From positions 1 through 51,367 of the forward strand of contig VFZF01000020.1 of NCBI GenBank assembly GCA_016871335.1: a stretch of 51,367 nt of DNA. The letters run 5' to 3'. The position numbers were made by a program, and so were the translations under genes. Every line of letters begins with the position of its first letter. The stretch's first letter is position 1. Shown here piece after piece: positions 23,936-33,166 of this stretch. Below the pieces are notes generated by a model. That model did no database searches. It saw nothing but the letters and a program-made list of their open reading frames with translations, and was not told where the DNA came from. The DNA comes from Acidimicrobiia bacterium (lineage in GTDB: Bacteria; Acidobacteriota; Vicinamibacteria; Vicinamibacterales; SCN-69-37).

Positions 23936-24765
23936 TGGGTGACCGTCTGTTACAGGCCGCGGGACTATTGGTCCTGGCGCTCGCCCTGGTCACCCTCGGC
24001 GCGCTGCTTGCCGACGTATTTTCGGATGGTTCGGGCCGCCTGAGCTGGCAGTTCCTCACGGACCCGCCGTCGAGGTTTCCGGCCTCGGCCGGTATCTATC
24101 CGCAACTGATTGGCAGCCTCTACGTCATGGTGGTCACCGCCGCCCTGACGTTGCCCATGGGCATTGGCGCGGCGATTTACCTTGAAGAATACGGCGGCGG
24201 CGGACGCCTTGCTCGCATCATCGAAGTGAACATCGCGAATCTCGCCGGTGTCCCTTCGGTCATCTACGGGTTGCTGGGTCTGGGCTTGTTCGTCCGGTGG
24301 ATGAACCTGGGTCCGAGCATTCTGGCTGGAGCCGCCACCCTCGCGCTGCTGGTGCTTCCCGTGGTGATTCTGTCGACTCGTGAGGCGCTCCGCACCGTGC
24401 CGATGTCGGCGCGTGAGGGGTCGTATGCGCTCGGCGCGACCAAATGGCAGACCATCTGGCATCAGGTGCTGCCGGGCGCGCTGCCGGGGATTTTCACCGG
24501 GCTCATTCTGGCGATGTCCCGCGCCATCGGCGAAACCGCGCCGCTCATCACGATCGGCGCCCTGACCTACATCCCCTTCGCGCCCACCGGCCTGGACTCA
24601 CGATTCACCGTGTTGCCGATTCAGATCTACAACTGGGTCTCGCGCCCGCAGGCGCCGTTTCTTGAGAACGCGGCCGCCGGCATCATCGTGTTGCTGCTGG
24701 TCCTGCTCACCATGAACTCGATCGCGGTGGTCCTGCGCGACCACTTTCAGAAAGCCCGGACATGA
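23935..24765 (+). CDS. pstA: PstA phosphate ABC transporter permease
   Basis: 276 aa, start overlapping the pstC stop by 1 nt. Six hydrophobic segments, [18 protein letters not shown] and the EAA loop [24 protein letters not shown]. The partner permease of PstC; overlaps pstB by 4 nt. Confidence 0.95.
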   Translation: MGDRLLQAAGLLVLALALVTLGALLADVFSDGSGRLSWQFLTDPPSRFPASAGIYPQLIGSLYVMVVTAALTLPMGIGAAIYLEEYGGGGRLARIIEVNIANLAGVPSVIYGLLGLGLFVRWMNLGPSILAGAATLALLVLPVVILSTREALRTVPMSAREGSYALGATKWQTIWHQVLPGALPGIFTGLILAMSRAIGETAPLITIGALTYIPFAPTGLDSRFTVLPIQIYNWVSRPQAPFLENAAAGIIVLLLVLLTMNSIAVVLRDHFQKART

Positions 24766-25577
24766 CGACTCCGCTCCGCTCCCTGTCAACGCTGACGGCC
24801 GGTCAGGCCAAACCGGACACGCCGGTGAAGATTGCCGTCACCGGCATGAACTTCTTCTACGGGGCCACGCAGGCCCTGTCCGATATCTCCATCGCCCTGA
24901 ACGCCAATCTGGTCACCGCGTTCATCGGCCCCTCGGGCTGCGGCAAGAGTACGTTCCTCCGCACGCTGAACCGTATGAACGACATCATTCCGGGCACCCG
25001 CGTTGAGGGGACGGTCACCATCGATGGCAAGGACATCTACGGCCCGGGCACCGACGTCGTCGACCTCCGCCGCCGGGTGGGCATGGTGTTCCAGAAGTCC
25101 AATCCGTTCCCGAAGTCGATTTTTGAGAATGTCGCCTACGGCCTTCGCATCAACAACCTGGCGACGAACCGGGGCGAACTGGAAGGCCGGGTCGAAGAAA
25201 GCCTCAAGGCCGCCGCCATCTGGGACGAGGTCAAGGACCGGCTGCACGCCTCCGCGCTGGCGCTGTCCGGCGGGCAGCAGCAGCGCCTCTGTATCGCGCG
25301 CGCGCTCGCCATCCAGCCGGAAATCCTGCTGATGGACGAACCGGCGTCGGCCCTCGACCCGATTGCCACCCAGCGCATCGAGGAACTGATCTACCAGCTC
25401 AAACGTGACTATACGATTGTGATCGTCACGCACAATATGCAACAGGCCGCGCGTGTCTCCGACGCCACCGCGTTCTTCTGGCTCGGCGGGCTCGTGGAAT
25501 ACGGGCCGACCGAAACAATTTTCACCAATCCTGCGGAGAAATTGACCGAGGATTACGTTACTGGGCGTTTCGGTTAA
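24762..25577 (+). CDS. pstB: PstB phosphate ABC transporter ATPase
   Basis: 271 aa. Walker [11 protein letters not shown]-loop [22 protein letters not shown] signature LSGGQQQRL, Walker [14 protein letters not shown] and switch histidine [13 protein letters not shown] are complete. The first ~20 residues are extra compared with most PstB proteins. It powers phosphate import and helps to signal phosphate sufficiency to PhoR with PhoU. Confidence 0.96.
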   Translation: MTTPLRSLSTLTAGQAKPDTPVKIAVTGMNFFYGATQALSDISIALNANLVTAFIGPSGCGKSTFLRTLNRMNDIIPGTRVEGTVTIDGKDIYGPGTDVVDLRRRVGMVFQKSNPFPKSIFENVAYGLRINNLATNRGELEGRVEESLKAAAIWDEVKDRLHASALALSGGQQQRLCIARALAIQPEILLMDEPASALDPIATQRIEELIYQLKRDYTIVIVTHNMQQAARVSDATAFFWLGGLVEYGPTETIFTNPAEKLTEDYVTGRFG

Positions 25578-25593
25578 GCCCGCGGGGAACAGT

Positions 25594-26253
25594 ATGGAAC
25601 GCCACGTTCGGCACTTTCAGGAAGAACTCGACGAACTCAAGGGCCGGCTGCTCGAAATGGGTGGCCTCGCCGAAGACCGGCTGCGCCTGGCCGTACGCGG
25701 GCTCGTGGAACGCGACGGCCCCCTGGTCGAGAAGGTCCTGGTCGGCGACGCCGCGATCAACCAGCTCCACATCGACATCGACGACCGGTGCTTCAAGCTC
25801 CTCGCCCTGCACCAGCCCATGGCCGTCGACCTGCGCGCCATTGTCGCCGCCGTCAAGATCAACACCGATCTGGAGCGCGTGGGCGACCTCGCGGTCAACA
25901 TCTCGGAGGCCGTCCGCCGGTATCTCCAGCACCCGCCCGTCAAGGAACTCATCGACATCCCCCGGATGGCGGAGCTGGCGCAGGACATGCTCCGGGACGC
26001 GCTCGACGCCTTCGTGCGCCGCGACCCCGAGCTGGCCCAGCACGTGCTCACGCAGGACGATGCCCTGGATGAGCTGAAGACGGCGGTGTTCCGTGAGCTG
26101 CTGGGATACATGCTGCGGGACTCGGCCACCATCGAACCGGCGCTCGACCTGATCCTCATTTCCCGCCATCTGGAGCGCATCGGGGACCACGCCACCAACG
26201 TCGCCGAGGACGTGATCTTCATGGTCTCGGCAAAAGACGTCCGGCATCAATAA
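25594..26253 (+). CDS. phoU: PhoU phosphate signalling protein
   Basis: 219 aa, 16 bp after pstB. Two PhoU repeats: VLVGDAAINQLHIDIDDR with DLRAIVAAVKINTDLERVGD, and the second DALDELKTAVFRELL with LILISRHLERIGDHATNVAED, each with the E/D-rich metal-binding face. PhoU damps uptake and PhoR signalling when phosphate is plentiful. Confidence 0.95.
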   Translation: MERHVRHFQEELDELKGRLLEMGGLAEDRLRLAVRGLVERDGPLVEKVLVGDAAINQLHIDIDDRCFKLLALHQPMAVDLRAIVAAVKINTDLERVGDLAVNISEAVRRYLQHPPVKELIDIPRMAELAQDMLRDALDAFVRRDPELAQHVLTQDDALDELKTAVFRELLGYMLRDSATIEPALDLILISRHLERIGDHATNVAEDVIFMVSAKDVRHQ

Positions 26254-26286
26254 CCCCAGACCCGGTTCTGGTTCTACAATAGGGGC

Positions 26287-26481
26287 ATGTCGGCACTCAC
26301 GTGTGTCTACTGCCGCCAGCAGCCCATCGACAGCCAGTGGCATCCGTTCTGCAGTGAGCGGTGCCGGATGGCTGACCTGGGACGCTGGCTGCAGGGAGAC
26401 TACCGGGTGCCGGGTCCCTCCGTTGCCCCCGATCAGGAGCCGTCCGACGAGGACGCTCCGCCGGGGTCGTTTGATTCGTAA
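26287..26481 (+). CDS. yacG: YacG DNA gyrase inhibitor, zinc protein
   Basis: 64 aa. Four zinc-ligand cysteines CVYC and CSERC-type, then RMADLGRWLQGDYRVPG, the conserved YacG tail, and an acidic C-terminus. The ATG is 6 nt from TACAAT (26275-26280), indicating a leaderless transcript. YacG binds GyrB and blocks DNA binding by gyrase in Escherichia coli. It lies between phoU and gltA, with no evident functional link. Confidence 0.88.
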   Translation: MSALTCVYCRQQPIDSQWHPFCSERCRMADLGRWLQGDYRVPGPSVAPDQEPSDEDAPPGSFDS

Positions 26482-26499
26482 AAGGCGCGCGCGTTCCCT

Positions 26500-27786
<1,287 letters not shown>

Positions 27787-27808
27787 AGGCCCCTGAAGGA
27801 GGACGCAG

Positions 27809-28735
27809 ATGGTTCGAGGATTGTTGGTGGCGGTCGGCGTGTTGGCAACAACCGTCTGTGCGTCGGCCTCACAAGCGCCCCAGGCGCCCGTCAAGGCGAC
27901 GTTCGACGGCGCCCGGGCCTTTGAGCACCTCAAGGCCCAGGTCGCTATCGGGCCGCGTCCTGCCGGCTCCACGGGGATCCGGCAGACCCGGGCGTATCTC
28001 ACCCGCCAGCTCACCGCGATGGGGCTGACGGTGGAGGAGCAGCCGTTTGTCGCCACCACCCCCATCGGCCCCGTGGAGATGGTCAACCTCGTCACGGTCC
28101 TGCCCGGCCGCCGTCCTGAACGGATCCTGCTGACCGGCCACTACGACACGAAGCTCTACAAGGACATCGTGTTCCTGGGTGCCAGCGACGGCGCGTCAAG
28201 CGCCGCGCTGCTGGTCGAACTCGCGCGGGTCCTCAAGGACCAGCCGCGGGAGTTCACCTACGAGTTTGTCTGGTTCGACGGCGAGGAAGCGATTGTCGAA
28301 TGGGACATCGACACCGACTCGACATACGGCAGCCGGTACTACGTGCAGGCGGCGCAGAAGGCCGGCGCCCTCGCCCGGATCAAGGCGATGATCCTGGTCG
28401 ACATGATCGGCCATCGCGATCTGCAGATCGAGCGCGACAGTCATTCGGCGGTGTGGCTGACCGACATCATCTGGAGCACCGCCCGCCGCCTCGGGCACGG
28501 GAACATCTTCCGCGATGTCCTCACCACGATCGAGGACGACCACGTGCACTTCGTGCGTGCGGGGATTCCCTCGGTGGACATCATCGACCTGAATCACTTC
28601 ATCGCGCGCGGCCACTGGCACACGGTCAGTGACGACCTCAATGCCGTCTCGGCACAATCACTCCAGATCGTCGGCGACGTGCTCGTCGCGGCGTTGCCGG
28701 ACATCGAACAATACCTCGGAGCCCAGGGGCTTTAG
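27809..28735 (+). CDS. Secreted M28-family protein, glutaminyl-cyclase-like
   Basis: 308 aa with a GGAGG ribosome site and a signal peptide (LLVAVGVLATTVCASASQA). The metal and active-site pattern TGHYDTK, FLGASDGASSAALLVELAR, VWFDGEEAIVEW, DSTYGSRYY, EDDHVHFVRAGIP and RGHWHTVSDD matches zinc-dependent glutaminyl cyclases more closely than aminopeptidases. Those enzymes convert N-terminal Gln to pyroglutamate. The last codons and the stop codon are part of a palindromic repeat (28722-28743). Confidence 0.83.
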   Translation: MVRGLLVAVGVLATTVCASASQAPQAPVKATFDGARAFEHLKAQVAIGPRPAGSTGIRQTRAYLTRQLTAMGLTVEEQPFVATTPIGPVEMVNLVTVLPGRRPERILLTGHYDTKLYKDIVFLGASDGASSAALLVELARVLKDQPREFTYEFVWFDGEEAIVEWDIDTDSTYGSRYYVQAAQKAGALARIKAMILVDMIGHRDLQIERDSHSAVWLTDIIWSTARRLGHGNIFRDVLTTIEDDHVHFVRAGIPSVDIIDLNHFIARGHWHTVSDDLNAVSAQSLQIVGDVLVAALPDIEQYLGAQGL

Positions 28736-28774
28736 CCCCTGGGACTGACACAAGGGCTGAAGCCCTTGTGCTCC
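28718..28774. repeat. Twin palindromic (REP-like) element
   Basis: CCCAGGGGC-TTTA-GCCCCTGGG (28722-28743) and CACAAGGGCT-GA-AGCCCTTGTG (28749-28770) are two perfect hairpins in tandem. They are enclosed by GGAG (28718-28721) and CTCC (28771-28774), so the whole unit can fold into a cloverleaf. It contains the stop codon of the preceding gene and stands between two convergent genes. Confidence 0.85.
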
Positions 28775-28775
28775 G

Positions 28776-28813
28776 TACAAAAAACAAGCGGCGGCTGCAC
28801 GAGCAGCCGCCGC
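28776..28813 (-). terminator. Intrinsic terminator of the SWIB gene
   Basis: On the minus strand an 11-bp perfect stem GCGGCGGCTGC/GCAGCCGCCGC (28813-28788) with a 4-nt loop is followed by TTGTTTTTTGT. This is a textbook rho-independent terminator downstream of the SWIB gene. Confidence 0.9.
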
Positions 28814-28839
28814 GAGTCGTGTCGTCGAAGACGACGGGC

Positions 28840-29190
28840 TTACTTGAGGTGCTTGCCGACGAGCTTGGTCATTTCGAACATGTTGACCGTGTTCTTTCCA
28901 CCGAACACAGCCTTCAGCTTGTCGTCCGCCTTGATGTTGCGGCGGTTGACCTTGTCCTGCAGGTTGTTCTTCTTGATGTACGCCCACAGACGCTTGGTCA
29001 CCTCGGTGCGCGGAATCGGCTTGTCGCCCACGACCGCGGCCAGTGTGGCACTCGGGGTCACCGGACGCATGAATGCCGCATTGGCCTTCCGCGCCGTCTT
29101 CTTCTTCGCCGCCGGCTTCTTCGCCGCCGCCTTCTTCACGACCTTCTTCGCGACTTTCTTTGCAGCCTTCTTCGCAGCTTTCTTCGCCAT
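28840..29190 (-). CDS. SWIB/MDM2-domain protein with histone-H1-like lysine-rich tail
   Basis: 116 aa, ATG at 29190 with an AAGGAGA ribosome site. Residues 1-37 are a Lys/Ala tail (KKAAKKAAKKVAKK and similar) like eukaryotic H1 and Chlamydia Hc proteins. Residues ~40-113 form the SWIB fold (MRPVTPSATLAAVVGDKPIP, KRLWAYIKKNNLQD, DDKLKAVFGG, MFEMTKLVGKHL). Such proteins bind DNA through the tail; the role of the SWIB part in bacteria is unclear. The gene has its own terminator and a palindromic leader, so it is probably well expressed. It could be a target of the SET methyltransferase at 1319. Confidence 0.9.
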   Translation of the reverse strand: MAKKAAKKAAKKVAKKVVKKAAAKKPAAKKKTARKANAAFMRPVTPSATLAAVVGDKPIPRTEVTKRLWAYIKKNNLQDKVNRRNIKADDKLKAVFGGKNTVNMFEMTKLVGKHLK

Positions 29191-29205
29191 CTCGTCTCCT
29201 TGGAA

Positions 29206-29220
29206 GACGCGTTACGCGTC
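29206..29220. promoter_or_regulatory. 15-bp palindrome in the SWIB gene leader
   Basis: GACGCGT-T-ACGCGTC lies 16 nt upstream of the ATG, just ahead of the ribosome site. It could be an operator for an (auto)regulator or an mRNA hairpin. Confidence 0.5.
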
Positions 29221-29282
29221 GGGATAGTCTCGCACGAAAAGCAGGTTTTTTTGAGGGAAAATCACGCCGTTCCCCTCTGACG

Positions 29283-30485
29283 TCAGAGGAGCGCGCGCAT
29301 CTCGGACTCGGTCAGCACCCGGCGGGCCTTCTTCGCGACAGCAAAGATCCGCTCGACGCGGGCCTCATCCGCCGCCAGGCCGTGCCGCTCCAGCCAGTAC
29401 ACGACGTTCGATTTCCCCGACATCGGACCGATCTCAATCTCCTGTTCCCGCCCCACAAGCGAGGCCGGCACCCCCGAATACACCGCGTCCACAAGCGCGG
29501 CGTCCTGCTTCTTGTAGGCCTTGAGCACCGCGGCCGCGTGGACGCCGGTGGCGGTGCGGAAGGCGTCTTTCCCCAGCACCGGATAGTTGGGCGGCATGGG
29601 GACGCCACAGGCCTCGGCCACCACGGCCGCGTAGGCTGTCAGGTGCGTCAGATCCGCCTCACGGGCGCCCATGAGCACGAGATTCACCAGGAGCGCATCC
29701 ATGGGCGTGTTCCCGACCCGCTCGCCGATACCCAGCGCCGCGCCATGCAGCCGCGTGGCCCCCGCCTCCCAGGCCGCCAGGGAGTTTGCGATCGCCAGGT
29801 CACGGTCCCGGTGGCCGTGCCAGTCGATTCCGACCCCGCCCCCGCACGCGTCCACAATCGATTTGATGAACCGTGTCACCGCCGCCGCACCGGCCGGCGT
29901 CGAGTGCCCGACGGTATCGGCGATGCAGACTCTGGAGGCGCCCGCCCGGATCGCCGCCGTATACAGCCGCTGCAGCGAGGCCGGGTCCGCCCGGGTCGTA
30001 TCTTCCGTCACATACATGACGGGCAACCCCTCCTTCACGGCAAACCCGATGGCCTCCTCGGTCAGCGCGACCAGTCGATCCAGCGTCCAGTCCTCGGCGT
30101 ACTGCCGGATGGGACTCGACCCGATGAACGCGCAGCACTCGATGGGCAGTCCCACCCGCTGCGAGATTCGCGCAATCGGCTCGATGTCCGCGAGCACCGT
30201 GCGCGCGGCGCAGTTGGCCTGCACCCGGAGCCGGTTGTCGGCAATCTCGCGCGCCAGACGCTCGACATCGGCGACCACGTGAGGCCCGGCCCCAGGCAGC
30301 CCGATATTCGCCGTGTCAATCCCGAGGGCGTCGATCAGATGGAGGATGCGAATCTTGTCGTCGATCGACGGCGTCTGCACGGACGGCGACTGCAGCCCGT
30401 CACGCAACGTCTCGTCGTCAAGTTGGACCGCCGGGCGCGACGGCGTGGGGTCCACAGTGTTCCAGTCGTAAATCAAAGGGTGCAT
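29283..30485 (-). CDS. LeuA-like (2-isopropylmalate/homocitrate synthase family) enzyme without regulatory domain
   Basis: 400 aa from the ATG at 30485. The DRE-TIM motif appears as DDETLRDGLQSPS, the metal ligands as DWHGHRDRDLAIANSLAA, and LGIGERVGNTPMDAL is the acyl-CoA-condensing signature. FRTATGVHAAAVLKA and MSGKSNV match the C-terminal subdomain of isopropylmalate or homocitrate synthases, but the allosteric LeuA dimer domain is absent. It probably condenses acetyl-CoA with a 2-oxo acid; the acid cannot be told (2-oxoisovalerate, pyruvate, 2-oxoglutarate or oxaloacetate). No leucine genes are nearby. Confidence 0.8.
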   Translation of the reverse strand: MHPLIYDWNTVDPTPSRPAVQLDDETLRDGLQSPSVQTPSIDDKIRILHLIDALGIDTANIGLPGAGPHVVADVERLAREIADNRLRVQANCAARTVLADIEPIARISQRVGLPIECCAFIGSSPIRQYAEDWTLDRLVALTEEAIGFAVKEGLPVMYVTEDTTRADPASLQRLYTAAIRAGASRVCIADTVGHSTPAGAAAVTRFIKSIVDACGGGVGIDWHGHRDRDLAIANSLAAWEAGATRLHGAALGIGERVGNTPMDALLVNLVLMGAREADLTHLTAYAAVVAEACGVPMPPNYPVLGKDAFRTATGVHAAAVLKAYKKQDAALVDAVYSGVPASLVGREQEIEIGPMSGKSNVVYWLERHGLAADEARVERIFAVAKKARRVLTESEMRALL

Positions 30486-30499
30486 CGTGCTCTCGTGTC

Positions 30500-30757
30500 C
30501 TACGTCTTCATCCTCATCCAGGCGATCGTCAGCCAGCCGGCGGCAGACACCAGTCCTCCCCACGTCGCGGCGCGCACCAATCCCGACTGACGCGCGTCAG
30601 CCATCAGGGCAGCGAGCGAAGGCTCCGGGCCGCGTCCCAACTCAAACTGCGCCACGCGCAGCTGGAAGTCGCGAATGGCACCGCCCATCCACCAGTCAAA
30701 GACGGCGCTGCCCACCACTACGCCGACCAGGAGCCAGACCACCAGCGGCCCCGCCAC
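30500..30757 (-). CDS. Small two-TM membrane protein
   Basis: 85 aa, GTG start. Two hydrophobic segments (VVWLLVGVVVGSAVFDWW near residues 6-23 and a second near 63-80, GGLVSAAGWLTIAW) flank a soluble segment. No family recognised. It lies 20 bp after the FHA-PP2C gene and 14 bp before the LeuA-like gene on the same strand, so the three could form a transcript. Confidence 0.6.
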   Translation of the reverse strand: MAGPLVVWLLVGVVVGSAVFDWWMGGAIRDFQLRVAQFELGRGPEPSLAALMADARQSGLVRAATWGGLVSAAGWLTIAWMRMKT

Positions 30758-30777
30758 CCCGCGACCACGCTCGCGCT

Positions 30778-32406
30778 TCAGTGGGAGCCTCCCGGTCCGA
30801 GGTATCGAATCACCATCGCCGTGATGTCGTCGCCCTGCGCCGTGCCGGCGGTGAAGGCGCTGACCGCATCAAAGACCTGTGTCACCAGTGCCTGGGCATT
30901 GGTACCAGCGGCAGCCTGCAGCGACGCGAGCACCCGGTCGTCGCCGAACTCCTCGCCTGCGCTGTCCTGCGCCTCCGACACGCCGTCGCTGAAGACCAAC
31001 ACCGTGTCACCGGGAACCAGCTGCACCTCCGCCTGTGCGTGCGGCGCACACTCGAGCAATCCGACGACCGGTCCACCGTCCTCAAGACGTCGCACGCCTG
31101 AGGGACCCATCACAAACGGCGGATTGTGCCCTGCGTTGGTGTACGTCAGCACGCCATCCACGGTGACCACGCCCATCATCAACGTGACAAACCGCGACTC
31201 GATCCCGCGGCGGCACAACACCTGATTCGCCACGGTGATAAACGGGGCTGGCCCTTCGAAGCCGTGGACCTGCGATGCAAACATCCCCTGCATCAGGGCC
31301 GACAGCAACGCGGCGGGCGGCCCCTTGCCGGCCACATCCCCCAGCGTGAATCCAAACGCCTTCCCGTCGAAGTCGAGGTAATCAAAGAAGTCGCCCCCGA
31401 TGGATCGACAGGGAATCGATGCCGCGGCCGCCTCGACGAACTTGAGCGTCGCGAGCGGCTTGGGCATCAGGGCCTGCTGAATCTCAGCCGCAATGCGTAT
31501 CTCCTGCTCCATTTTCGACTTCTCAAGCTTTTCGCGGGACAGCTGCGCACTCTCGATGGCCACCGACGCCTCGGACGCCAGCGTCTCCAGCGCGCGCTGC
31601 GTCACTTCCGAGAGCAACGCTCCCTTCTCGCGGCTGTCGAGGTACAACACGCCGATCCGCCGGTCCTCGCTCTGCGCATCCGCCGCATCCACGTACTGCA
31701 CGAGGTTGAGGGGCACACACACGATGTGTCGAATTCCGAGCGGCACCGTCCCCTGGTGCACATCGGCAAGCCCGCCGTCGAGCAGGTCGGTCACCACGCG
31801 ACGCTGGCCGACGCGGAAGACTTCCTCGGGAATTTTCTGGCTGACGCTGAACGTGGAATCGGTCAGCGAAATTTTGCCGCGGCTGCGCGCCAACTTGAAC
31901 TCCAGCCGGCCTTCGGGGGTCGCCAGCATGATGAACGCGCGTTCAGCGCCTGAGAGCTCGATCGCCGCGTCCAACACAAGCGCGAGCACTTCCTGCAACA
32001 CGCGCCCCGCCCCCAACGAACGGAATCCATCGAGCAACGCCGTAATCTGCCGGAGGTCGTCACGGGCGCCGGTGTTCGACCGCGACAGCGAAATGGTGTC
32101 GGTCCCGATGTGGCACGCCAGGTCTGCCCCGCCGCCCCGGCCGAGCCGGATCCGATCCCCGGGCGAAATGGTCTGCGTGGTGACCTGGACCTCGTTGCCG
32201 AAGGTGCCGTACCGGGACTCCAGGTCCCGCAGCACGTAGACGCCGTCCTGAAGGTCAATCGTGGCGTGTTCCCGGGAGACTTCACTGCCGTTGAGTCTGA
32301 GGTCGTTGGTTTCGCGGCGGCCGATGGTGAAGGGCGTGTGGTCCACCAGCACCACCCGCGTCCCGAGTGTATCGGCCACATCAAGTCTGAGCGGTTCGCG
32401 CATCAT
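30778..32406 (-). CDS. FHA-GAF-PP2C (SpoIIE-type) protein phosphatase
   Basis: 542 aa. FHA domain at residues ~5-95 (PFTIGRRETNDLRLNGSEVS, REHATI), a GAF domain at ~130-310 (LSGAERAFIMLATPEGRLEF), a coiled linker ending in EQEIRIAAEIQQALMP, then the PP2C/SpoIIE phosphatase domain (RSIGGDFFDYLDF, GDVAGKGPPAALLSALMQG, TNAGHNPPFVM, GVSEAQD, GDDITAMVIRY) with all acidic metal ligands. It dephosphorylates Ser/Thr proteins, probably after the FHA part binds a phosphothreonine partner and the GAF part a ligand. No kinase, anti-sigma factor or antagonist gene lies next to it. Confidence 0.92.
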   Translation of the reverse strand: MMREPLRLDVADTLGTRVVLVDHTPFTIGRRETNDLRLNGSEVSREHATIDLQDGVYVLRDLESRYGTFGNEVQVTTQTISPGDRIRLGRGGGADLACHIGTDTISLSRSNTGARDDLRQITALLDGFRSLGAGRVLQEVLALVLDAAIELSGAERAFIMLATPEGRLEFKLARSRGKISLTDSTFSVSQKIPEEVFRVGQRRVVTDLLDGGLADVHQGTVPLGIRHIVCVPLNLVQYVDAADAQSEDRRIGVLYLDSREKGALLSEVTQRALETLASEASVAIESAQLSREKLEKSKMEQEIRIAAEIQQALMPKPLATLKFVEAAAASIPCRSIGGDFFDYLDFDGKAFGFTLGDVAGKGPPAALLSALMQGMFASQVHGFEGPAPFITVANQVLCRRGIESRFVTLMMGVVTVDGVLTYTNAGHNPPFVMGPSGVRRLEDGGPVVGLLECAPHAQAEVQLVPGDTVLVFSDGVSEAQDSAGEEFGDDRVLASLQAAAGTNAQALVTQVFDAVSAFTAGTAQGDDITAMVIRYLGPGGSH

Positions 32407-32418
32407 CGCCGTCGCAGT

Positions 32419-32610
32419 CTACTTGAACACGGCCCACAGCACCGCCGCCAGCGCCGCAAGGGCGATCACCACCGCCACCACAACCCTGGGTGAGACGCCG
32501 GCGGCTTTCGGAGTGCGCGATACTTCCGGGCCCTCCACGGTCGGGGTCCCGCACTTGTAACAAACGATCGCCTTCGCAGCGATAGTGGCCCCACACTCAC
32601 GACACGTCAT
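32419..32610 (-). CDS. Small zinc-ribbon membrane protein
   Basis: 63 aa, ATG at 32610. A zinc ribbon of two CxxC pairs (C3, C6 and C17, C20) is followed by a Pro/Ala linker and a C-terminal TM segment (VVVAVVIALAALAAVLWAVF). Tail-anchored topology with the zinc knuckle in the cytoplasm. 12 bp before the FHA-PP2C gene, so probably in its operon. Function unknown. Confidence 0.7.
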   Translation of the reverse strand: MTCRECGATIAAKAIVCYKCGTPTVEGPEVSRTPKAAGVSPRVVVAVVIALAALAAVLWAVFK

Positions 32611-32647
32611 ACGATTACCAGTCCCGGCCCTGCCCGGGCCTTCAAGT

Positions 32648-33166
32648 ATGCGCTTTCCTCTGCGCGACGTAATCCCGTCGCGATCCCGTCCCGTGCTCAC
32701 CTGGGTGACCGCCACCCTCGCTGCGCCGTTCGTGCTCTGGGCCGCACCGACGATGTTGACCGCCGGCCTCCTCGGGCTGACAACCGTCCCGCTGCTGGTG
32801 CTGGGAGAAACCGTGGAGGATCAGTTCGGACGCGCACGGTGTTTTGTCATGCTGGCCGCAACTGCCGGCCTCGGTGCGTGGTTCGGGGGCTCGCCGATGG
32901 CCGTCCTCGCCGCGATCACCGCCGGTGTCTCGGGCGCCCACATCGCCCTGTTTCCGACGGCCAGAATCCTGCTCTCTCTTGGCGTTGCGCTCATCGAGAT
33001 CCCGGCCTTCTTCATCGCCGGAAGCTGGATCATGACGCTGCTGATCGCCCGTGTGCCGCTTGTCGGCGCTGCCGTCGCGCTGGCACTGGCGGCCGCCACG
33101 GCCCGTGTTGTGCGCCCACGCGACCACGCGCGATGGGAGCACTTCGACACGGTGGGCAGACCTTAG
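32648..33166 (+). CDS. Rhomboid-like membrane protein lacking the catalytic serine
   Basis: 172 aa. LVLGETVEDQFGRARCFVML matches the rhomboid segment around the conserved VEDxxGRxRF, and AGVSGAHIALFPTARILLSL matches the helix normally starting with the active-site GASG. Here the GxSG position reads LAAI, so the nucleophile is absent; the later catalytic histidine region is not evident either. About five hydrophobic segments. It is likely a pseudo-protease, as are iRhoms and derlins. Convergent with the caspase-like gene, overlapping it by 4 nt. Confidence 0.65.
   Translation: MRFPLRDVIPSRSRPVLTWVTATLAAPFVLWAAPTMLTAGLLGLTTVPLLVLGETVEDQFGRARCFVMLAATAGLGAWFGGSPMAVLAAITAGVSGAHIALFPTARILLSLGVALIEIPAFFIAGSWIMTLLIARVPLVGAAVALALAAATARVVRPRDHARWEHFDTVGRP

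Noticed and set aside
28821-28835. GTCGTC-GAA-GACGAC hairpin as a second terminator of the SWIB gene
   Set aside because: Short stem without a T run; the 11-bp stem hairpin just after it explains termination better.
29073-30590. 505-codon plus-strand frame across the SWIB and LeuA-like genes
   Set aside because: Shadow of two conserved minus-strand genes, with a repeat-like Ser/Pro-rich start.
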